DNA of 56,089 bases from Candidatus Hydrogenedentota bacterium (GTDB taxonomy: Bacteria; Hydrogenedentota; Hydrogenedentia; Hydrogenedentales; CAITNO01): assembly GCA_903893795.1 (NCBI GenBank), contig CAITNO010000145.1:1-56089 (forward strand), written 5' to 3'. Under the pieces are notes generated by a model. That model worked only from the letters and a program-made list of their open reading frames with translations, was not told where the DNA came from and made no database searches. A program made the position numbers and the translations under genes. Shown here piece after piece: positions 50,190-56,089 of this stretch. Position 1 is the first letter of the stretch. Each line of letters begins with the position of its first letter.

Positions 50190-53100
50190 ATGGATATGAG
50201 CCGGGACAGAAACTTGCTTTTCGGGGTTTTCGCCGTCCAATTGCGCGGGGTGTTTCCCGAGCAATTGGTGGAAGTGTCGGCGGCCTGGTCGGCTGACCCA
50301 TCCATTTCCGTTGCCCAGCGCATGGTCGACAGGAAAATTCTTACACCTGAGGACAAGGCGGCGCTTGAAAAACTTGTCGATGACGCCGTGCGCGCCCATG
50401 GCGGCAATTCCGGCGAATTGCTGGGGCTGTTCGGGGGCGAGCAGCACGTCGAGAAGATCTTTTTCAACGGTGCAACCTCCAGTTACCTCGATAATGTGGA
50501 CACCTCCCCCATGGAAGCCGGGGGCGCGATGTTCGGCAGCGGACAGCCCATTTCCGGTGTCAGCGAGGCTCCGGGCCGCTATACCCTGGTTTCCCACCAC
50601 GCCAAGGGCGGCATGGGAAGGGTGCTGATCGTCCATGATGAGCATCTTGGCCGCAATATCGCCCTCAAAGAACTGCTGCCCATGGGCACGTCGGGTGGGG
50701 GCTCGGACAAGCCCACCCCCATCCGCCAGTCCGCATCGCTGATCGCCCGGTTCCTCCAGGAGGCGCGGATTACGAGCCAGTTGGAGCATCCCGCCATTGT
50801 TCCCGTGTACGAAATGGGCCGCCGCGAGGACGGCACCCTCTACTACACCATGCGGCTCGTGCGCGGCAAGACCTTTTCCGCCGCTCTTCGGGAATGCGCG
50901 GGGCTCGACGCGCGTCTGGCGCTGCTCTCCAATTTTGTGAGTCTTTGCCAGGCCATTGCCTATGCGCACAGCCGCGGCATCATTCACCGCGACATCAAGC
51001 CGGCGAACGTCATGCTGGGCCAGTTTGGCGAAACCGTCGTGCTCGACTGGGGCCTAGCCAAACTGCGCGACGCCGAAGATATTCATGTCGAGGATATCAA
51101 GGAGACGCTTAATTCCTTCGAGGTTGGGGGAGATTCTCCCGAGCCGATGACCGCCTACGGCCGCGCGCTGGGCACACCGCATTACATGCCGCCGGAGCAG
51201 GCCGCCGGTCTCATTGATGAAATTGACGAACGGTCGGACGTGTATTCCCTGGGCGCGGTGCTGTACGAAATTCTCACCGGAACCACCCCCCATTCAGGAA
51301 AGAACACGCGGGAAATCATTGAAAAGGTGCTGCATGAGGCGCCGTTGCCGGTCTTGCAGACCACCCCGGATGCGCCGCCCGAACTGGCCGTCATCTGCGA
51401 AAAGGCACTAAATCGGGGCGCCGCGGACCGTTACCAGTCGGCGAGCGAGCTCGCCGCCGAGGTGGAAAGGTTTATCCAGGGCAGCCTCGTGCGCGCCTAC
51501 CGTTATTCCCTGCGCCAGATCCTTGCCCACTACTACACCAAGCACCGCCCGCTCATAAACACCGCGCTGGCCTGCACCGTGCTGCTGGTCGCCGTGGTGG
51601 CCGCCTCCTATGTCAGCATTCTCCATGCGCGCAACCGCGAACATGAGCAGCGCCTGGTTGCAGAAACGGCCCGTCAGAACGAAAACACGGCCCGCACCCT
51701 GGCCGAGCGGAAAACCTACCAGTCCCAGATACACCTGGCGCAGGCGCACATCCGGGAGAAGGATTTTGGGCGCGCCACCGACACACTCTGGGAAACCGCC
51801 GAAAAAGAGCGCGGATGGGAATGGGGTTACCTGCTGAACCGCGCCAATCCCGACGTGTACACCATCGAAAGCCCCAATTCGAACCTGTTCTCCGCCGTGT
51901 TCAGCCCCGACGGAAAGCGGATTGGCACCAACACGGCACCGGGCGCACCGTCCATTTATGAAGCCCTGACCGGCAAGAAACTCGTCACGCTGGAGGGCGG
52001 TGCGGAAACTTACGCCCAGACCGCCTTCAGTCCCGACGGCACCAAATACATGGGAATCAGTTGGGAAGGCATGGTAAACCTGTGGGACGCGGCGACGGGC
52101 AAGCGGTTGCACCGCTTCCCGCTCAACGCCCAAGGCTACAGCGCGGTCTTCGATCCCACCGGAAACTTCCTGTTTGCCGGCGCGGGCGACCGCAAGGTGC
52201 ATGTTTTTGACCTGCAAAGCGGCGCACCGGCCTATGAACTCACCGGCGACACCGGCCCGATCGACTTGGTGGTGCTGAGTCCAAAACCAAACCGGCTCCT
52301 GACCACCGCACAGGGGGGCGTCGGACAGCTCTGGAACCTTGAAACCAAGACCCCGATCTTTACCATCAACGGCGAACTGCCGGTGTTCAGCCCCGATGGG
52401 TCGCGCATCGCCGTGGCGCAGGAAAAAGAGGCGATCGTGCTGGATGCCGAAACCGGCGCAGAACTGGTTCGTCTCAAGGGACACACGCAGCAAATCTATG
52501 AGATCCGCTTTAACGGCAACGGAAGCCAACTGCTTACGTCATCGCAAGACGGTTCGGCCCGGCTCTGGGACTTGGCGTTGGCGAAGGCAGTCCAAACCTT
52601 CAAAATGCCTGAAAAAGCACCCGTGGCTAACTCTTTCTTCCTTAATGAGGAGGGTTATGTGCTGGCCATCTCCACCGACAATCAGTCTGTGCTTTTTGAT
52701 GCGCAGACAGGCTCCTGCATCTCACGGGTACAGGGCCGGGGACAGGCGCTGAACCTGGCCACCCTTCAGCCCGGTGGATCCTTGCTGGCCTTGACCTCCG
52801 ACAACCACGCCCTTCAGGTGCTGAATCCGCTGGCACCGACGGGTGTGGAGTGCATGGTTTCTAGGCTGGGCAATGACGATGGATTATTCCGAAACATTTC
52901 CGCTTCAGCTTCTGGAGAGCGGATGGCCTTTCTCCGAGATAGAAACATCGAAAGAATCTGGCTTGTGAACACGGACACTAAGCAGGGTGCGTGCTCATTC
53001 TCAGCTAGTTTTGGTGGCAATCCCGACCTGCCCTTGCTCAGCGATGACGGGTTGCGATTGGCCATGACTGTGGATGCCCACACAGTTGCGGTTGTGGCCA

Positions 53101-54512
53101 ATCCAGACTCCACCAACCCGTCCTTAACAGTTTTCGCAGGGCATGCGGCGCCACTAGAGTCGATTTCGCTCGGCCCAGAAGGCCGTACCGCGGCCAGTGC
53201 CGACACCGCCGGTGAGATTTGCCTCTGGAGCAGCAAAGACGCCCAGGTCATACGGCGGTGGAAAGCGCATGAGGGCGCTGTGACACACATGGAGTTCAGC
53301 CAAGACGGCCAGCGTCTGCTTTCCTGCGGGTTGGATGGCCAGATTTCGATTTGGTCTTGCGACACGAGCGAGAAACTGCGAGCATTTGAACGGCAGGACA
53401 AGGGAATTGCCTCGGCGGTGTTCAACGAGGGCGAGACACGGATTCTCTCCTTGGATGTGGGAGGTATCGCCCAAATTTGGGATGCAGAACATGGAAAGCC
53501 TATTGGTAAGGTTGTAGGCGGCCAGGCTATGGCAATTGCCGATAATTCCACATCTGCTGTTGAGCTCGGTTTCTTGCCGGGAGGCAGCCACTTTATGACG
53601 CGGCTTCCCGGAGAAGGGGGGCGCTTGTGGGACGCCGCTACTATGACGCCGCTACTATTCTTTAATCAAACTGAACGAGTACTTCCGTTACGCGACAGTC
53701 ATTCCATGGCCATAGCCGACCGGTCTGGCAACTTGCGTACGGTGCTTATGTCCGGCACGCCGGGTGGTGCGGCTCTAGACCGCGCTGATTTCCGGCGGTA
53801 TCAGACCGAGTGGGCATCCCGAACAGCAATAAGTACACCGAAGGGTGCGAACACAAACTTCATCTTCATTAGCCATGAGGACTTGGTTCACGGGATCGAG
53901 GGCTTGGTGGAGTTGTCTAATATGCCTGGACAGGCGATGCTTTGCGTCAAAGCGGAGTCTAGATCCCAAGCAGTAGCCGCGATGCTGTTAAACGCAGGAG
54001 ACCTCATCACCGCTATCAATGACACCCCGTGTGCCGATGGCGTAGCGCTTAAGACAGCACTTGAAATCGCATCGGGGCGCTTGTCCCAAAACTCAAAGTC
54101 AGGGCTGACGCTTTCAGTTCTTCGGAATACCCAAGAGCGTCGGCTCTGCTATTGGACACTGGCGCTGGCGCGCGAAGAGGTCGCGGTAACGCTGACTCGT
54201 GATGAGGCCCTTTGGCTTATGCAACATGAAATCGACAGCACACCCGTCCACTTTGCGGTGCATCCAGATTTAACATGGCTTCCCGTACTTTTCTCGCCGG
54301 AGGATACGGCGTCTGTCAAGGCCCATCTTGTGGATTCATCGGTGCTGACTGCCGTTGACGGCATGCCCTGTGCCAGTGTTCCGGCGTTGAGGCAGACACT
54401 GCTCGACCTCAAACAGCGCGTTGCATCGGGTGCCACTGTCAAATTCGTACAGACATTCCGAGACGGGGTGTGCCGGGAACTGACACGCTCCTTCACAGTA
54501 GAGGAAAAATAG
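50190..54512 (+). CDS. Transmembrane Ser/Thr protein kinase with WD40 propeller and PDZ-like C-terminus
   Basis: 1440 residues from ATG 50190 (GAGGG 9 nt upstream; a TTG six bases earlier is too close to it). Residues 1-125 form an N-terminal region of unknown type. The kinase domain (about 130-430) has HHAKGGMGRV, K160 in ALKELL, IIHRDIKPANVML (D268), DWG instead of DFG (D286) and TPHYMPPEQAA. One membrane helix spans about 458-476. A helical linker precedes WD40-type repeats (about 545-1150, many ending in LWD/LWN/IWD). Then come two PDZ-like units (INDTPCADGVALKTALE; VDGMPCASVPALRQTLL). The receptor likely phosphorylates Ser/Thr in response to an external signal. Third codon positions become less GC-rich from about 52850. 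Confidence 0.92.
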   Translation: MDMSRDRNLLFGVFAVQLRGVFPEQLVEVSAAWSADPSISVAQRMVDRKILTPEDKAALEKLVDDAVRAHGGNSGELLGLFGGEQHVEKIFFNGATSSYLDNVDTSPMEAGGAMFGSGQPISGVSEAPGRYTLVSHHAKGGMGRVLIVHDEHLGRNIALKELLPMGTSGGGSDKPTPIRQSASLIARFLQEARITSQLEHPAIVPVYEMGRREDGTLYYTMRLVRGKTFSAALRECAGLDARLALLSNFVSLCQAIAYAHSRGIIHRDIKPANVMLGQFGETVVLDWGLAKLRDAEDIHVEDIKETLNSFEVGGDSPEPMTAYGRALGTPHYMPPEQAAGLIDEIDERSDVYSLGAVLYEILTGTTPHSGKNTREIIEKVLHEAPLPVLQTTPDAPPELAVICEKALNRGAADRYQSASELAAEVERFIQGSLVRAYRYSLRQILAHYYTKHRPLINTALACTVLLVAVVAASYVSILHARNREHEQRLVAETARQNENTARTLAERKTYQSQIHLAQAHIREKDFGRATDTLWETAEKERGWEWGYLLNRANPDVYTIESPNSNLFSAVFSPDGKRIGTNTAPGAPSIYEALTGKKLVTLEGGAETYAQTAFSPDGTKYMGISWEGMVNLWDAATGKRLHRFPLNAQGYSAVFDPTGNFLFAGAGDRKVHVFDLQSGAPAYELTGDTGPIDLVVLSPKPNRLLTTAQGGVGQLWNLETKTPIFTINGELPVFSPDGSRIAVAQEKEAIVLDAETGAELVRLKGHTQQIYEIRFNGNGSQLLTSSQDGSARLWDLALAKAVQTFKMPEKAPVANSFFLNEEGYVLAISTDNQSVLFDAQTGSCISRVQGRGQALNLATLQPGGSLLALTSDNHALQVLNPLAPTGVECMVSRLGNDDGLFRNISASASGERMAFLRDRNIERIWLVNTDTKQGACSFSASFGGNPDLPLLSDDGLRLAMTVDAHTVAVVANPDSTNPSLTVFAGHAAPLESISLGPEGRTAASADTAGEICLWSSKDAQVIRRWKAHEGAVTHMEFSQDGQRLLSCGLDGQISIWSCDTSEKLRAFERQDKGIASAVFNEGETRILSLDVGGIAQIWDAEHGKPIGKVVGGQAMAIADNSTSAVELGFLPGGSHFMTRLPGEGGRLWDAATMTPLLFFNQTERVLPLRDSHSMAIADRSGNLRTVLMSGTPGGAALDRADFRRYQTEWASRTAISTPKGANTNFIFISHEDLVHGIEGLVELSNMPGQAMLCVKAESRSQAVAAMLLNAGDLITAINDTPCADGVALKTALEIASGRLSQNSKSGLTLSVLRNTQERRLCYWTLALAREEVAVTLTRDEALWLMQHEIDSTPVHFAVHPDLTWLPVLFSPEDTASVKAHLVDSSVLTAVDGMPCASVPALRQTLLDLKQRVASGATVKFVQTFRDGVCRELTRSFTVEEK

Positions 54513-54520
54513 GGTATAAT
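54492..54520 (+). promoter_or_regulatory. Strong sigma70-type promoter for the Cys-tail gene
   Basis: TTCACA (54492-54497) and TATAAT (54515-54520) with exactly 17 bp spacing. It overlaps the last codons of the kinase gene, so the next gene can be expressed on its own. Confidence 0.7.
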
Positions 54521-54530
54521 TGTATAGGGT

Positions 54531-54641
54531 GCGGTTTTTTCAGGGTAACCGCGAAAGAGTACAAATGGGTGAGTGAGTACGTTTCTCATGGCGAGAGGCG
54601 GGTTGATCAAGGTGTTTGCCCGGAGCGGGCAAAGAAAGGAG
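54531..54641 (+). promoter_or_regulatory. Structured 5' leader with two hairpins before the RBS
   Basis: GCGGTT (54531-54536) pairs with AACCGC (54547-54552). TTTGCCC (54615-54621) pairs with GGGCAAA (54627-54633) around GGAGC, just before the true RBS AAGGAG (54636-54641). No known riboswitch motif is recognised. Confidence 0.4.
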
Positions 54642-54649
54642 AGTGGCAA

Positions 54650-55537
54650 ATGGGTAGAATAATTCGATGCCTGTCGGCAGTTTTACTGGTGCTGGCATGT
54701 TCCGGGGTCGCTTTTGGCGAGGAACTGAGCAGTGCCACCGTGCAGAGCTGTACAATTCAACGGACTGATGCAACCCAGACGGCACTGAGTCAGTGGGGCG
54801 ACAACGTTGTGATTACTTCTGTGCTCACCCGGGGCCAGGCGCTGGAAACGCTGTTTTCCAACAATGTGCAGCTTTCTGACTTGGTGGCGCAATGGAAGCA
54901 GAATTTTGAAACCACTCCCCCCGCCGTGGCCGATGCGCAGGAAATAAAGGCCGCACTGAATGTGCTGGTGCGCGCTTTTGCCTCGGACAGGAGGCTGAAC
55001 TGGAGTGCCCAAGATGTGCTAATTGGGGCGTGGGCGGATCTGCCGGGGAGCCCCATCTACAAAAAAAAGATCCGCGGGGCCTTTGAGATTCTGAAGGCGG
55101 ACGGCCTGATGTGTCTTTCATTCCTGAATCGTTCAGAGGAGGAAGAGGCACCGCAGGCCCTGGTGACGGCCATGGTGAATGTGCTCGACAATCCAACCCT
55201 GTCCATGCTGACCCATTTTGACCTGTACACCACCGGTTCTGCCCCGGACCAGTATTCCGACTCGGATTTGGACCTGCTCATCTACGCCATGGATGAGGTG
55301 CAACTCATCCGCACCGAACAGCCGGATCGCAGCACGCAGGTGACCACCATAACGGCGCCTGTTGCGTCCAGTGCTTCGGGACTAGGTGCATCCTCCGGGA
55401 CCTTCGGAGTGGCTGCGGCATCCGGTTCATATTTCTGCTGTAGCAGAACCACTAGGTCTTGCGTTGGGAATTCCACTGGTGGAAAATGCAGCATCTGCGG
55501 TAGTACCTGCTGCCTTGGGAGCACTTGGTGCCCGTGA
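54650..55537 (+). CDS. Secreted protein with eight-cysteine C-terminal tail
   Basis: 295 residues from MGRIIRCLSA (ATG 54650), with AAGGAG 8 nt upstream; the longer open frame overlaps the kinase gene and the promoter. Signal peptide ends GVAFGEE. The middle (about 25-230) is helical without a known family (ALSQWGDNVVITSVLTRGQ, DAQEIKAALNVLVRAFAS). A Ser/Ala/Gly linker leads to a final segment of about 35 residues with eight cysteines (YFCCSRTTRSC, GGKCSICGSTCC, WCP), probably disulfide-bonded or metal-binding. It follows the kinase with its own promoter and a strong terminator. Function unknown. Confidence 0.85.
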   Translation: MGRIIRCLSAVLLVLACSGVAFGEELSSATVQSCTIQRTDATQTALSQWGDNVVITSVLTRGQALETLFSNNVQLSDLVAQWKQNFETTPPAVADAQEIKAALNVLVRAFASDRRLNWSAQDVLIGAWADLPGSPIYKKKIRGAFEILKADGLMCLSFLNRSEEEEAPQALVTAMVNVLDNPTLSMLTHFDLYTTGSAPDQYSDSDLDLLIYAMDEVQLIRTEQPDRSTQVTTITAPVASSASGLGASSGTFGVAAASGSYFCCSRTTRSCVGNSTGGKCSICGSTCCLGSTWCP

Positions 55538-55572
55538 TTGCAGTCTAGCAACACTCGAGATTCAATTAACAT

Positions 55573-55610
55573 CGCCCCTGTCGGTTGTTTGCCGACAGGG
55601 GCGTTCTGCT
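55573..55610 (+). terminator. Rho-independent terminator of the Cys-tail gene
   Basis: CGCCCCTGTCGG (55573-55584) pairs perfectly with CCGACAGGGGCG (55592-55603) and is followed by TTCTGCTT. It lies 36 nt after the stop codon. Confidence 0.85.
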
Positions 55611-55980
55611 TGATGCGGACAATGGCGCGGAGCGGGTCGGAAGGAATGCTTCTGTACTTCTATGTCTCAAAATCACCGCAAGACGCGAAGATTCTAATTA
55701 ATGTGGGGCGGACATTCCTGTCTGCCGTCTTTGGTCAAGCAACCCGGAAGGCGGACAGGAATGTCTGCCCCACACTTCCTTCTGAATTCTGTCTGAATTC
55801 GAACCCCTTTGGCTGCGGCTCTGCGGCTCCAAGCAATTGGGGGCGAAGTTTACACCCGCCCAACGTCCCCCTAAGTTCCCCTTTCCACGGCGGACTTAAG
55901 AGCTTCCCACACTTGAGGTTATGTGGGTTGCCAAAACTTGGCACGGGGCCGAATGGCACTGACTTAAGGCGCAAGTCTTT
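55611..55980. other. Gene-free stretch with one inverted repeat
   Basis: Apart from the repeat at 55703-55773 I see nothing convincing between the terminator and the stop codon of the minus-strand gene at the right edge. Confidence 0.5.
55703..55773. repeat. Inverted repeat, GTGGGGCGGACATTCCTGTCTGCC family
   Basis: 24-nt arms (55703-55726 and 55750-55773) with one or two mismatches around a 23-bp loop. Close relative of 1761-1830. Confidence 0.85.
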
Positions 55981-56089
55981 CTATTTTATGTGTTTGCGTT
56001 TTGTTACACCGGGGGTTGTGGCTTCGAGTATCTGCAGGGACGTGGTCCTTATGTCCTCCAGCAGCATCTCCAGTTTCCTGTGCTCGTCA
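55981..56089 (-). CDS. C-terminal end of a gene running off the right edge
   Basis: On the minus strand the frame from the window edge to TAG 55981-55983 reads HRKLEMLLEDIRTTSLQILE and ends with a Lys/Arg-rich tail (TKRKHIK). The text is protein-like and helical. Only about 35 codons are visible, so no identification is possible. Confidence 0.45.
   Translation of the reverse strand, partial: DEHRKLEMLLEDIRTTSLQILEATTPGVTKRKHIK

Noticed and set aside
54521..54649. Known riboswitch in the leader of the Cys-tail gene
   Set aside because: The sequence does not fit c-di-GMP-I, cobalamin or other consensus that I can recall; left as an unassigned leader.
1..56089. CRISPR arrays, tRNA or rRNA genes, and intact insertion sequences
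   Set aside because: No regularly spaced direct repeats, no tRNA-like GGTTCGA-type arms in a cloverleaf context, and no complete transposase were seen.

Overview
This is a GC-rich bacterial window, probably from a Gram-negative, glycan-degrading organism of the Planctomycetota/Verrucomicrobiota/Lentisphaerota/Hydrogenedentota type. The pointers are kdsB (Kdo, hence LPS), two FadL-like outer-membrane beta-barrels, many secreted carbohydrate-active proteins, a Ser/Thr kinase fused to WD40 repeats with DWG in place of DFG, and many palindromic intergenic repeats. The phylum is an inference; there is no rRNA or ribosomal marker, and I see no tRNA, CRISPR array or intact transposase.

Region 1 (1-18001): a carbohydrate locus. 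On the plus strand it runs FGGY kinase, GH36-like alpha-galactosidase with an NPCBM domain, a DUF6259-like hydrolase split by a frameshift, a membrane acyltransferase (HGSNAT/DUF5009-like), three secreted alpha-helical-barrel proteins, and a 39-residue amphipathic peptide with its own promoter, RBS and terminator. A GH29 alpha-L-fucosidase faces the other way. No SusC/SusD pair is present.

Region 2 (18146-27601, minus strand): a two-promoter arsenic island. The upstream unit is ArsR, an ArsP-like permease, a small redox protein, a DGC-domain protein, ArsF, a membrane thioredoxin, an ArsG/CcdA-like permease and ArsC. The second unit is ArsR, an exported protein with a Cys-rich tail, a MacB/LolCDE-like ABC pair, a decayed arsM and ACR3. 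Inorganic arsenic (ArsC, ACR3) and organoarsenicals (ArsF/ArsG, ArsP-like) both look covered, while the methyltransferase is broken.

Region 3 (27773-40667): a URO-D-like protein; a housekeeping run proA-nadD-yqeK-methyltransferase; a broken AbrB antitoxin; tandem FadL-like porins; an EamA transporter divergent from a uronate-isomerase-like amidohydrolase; an uncharacterised cytosolic protein; and kdsB. Palindromic repeats lie between several of these.

Region 4 (40934-56089): a large secreted protein of unknown family, a repeat-rich stretch with a REP-transposase remnant, an AT-richer island holding a 5'-truncated Rhs tip with a possible immunity gene and a lipoprotein, a GH78-like rhamnosidase, a kinase-WD40-PDZ receptor-like protein, a secreted protein with an eight-cysteine tail behind a strong promoter, and the C-terminus of one more gene at the right edge.
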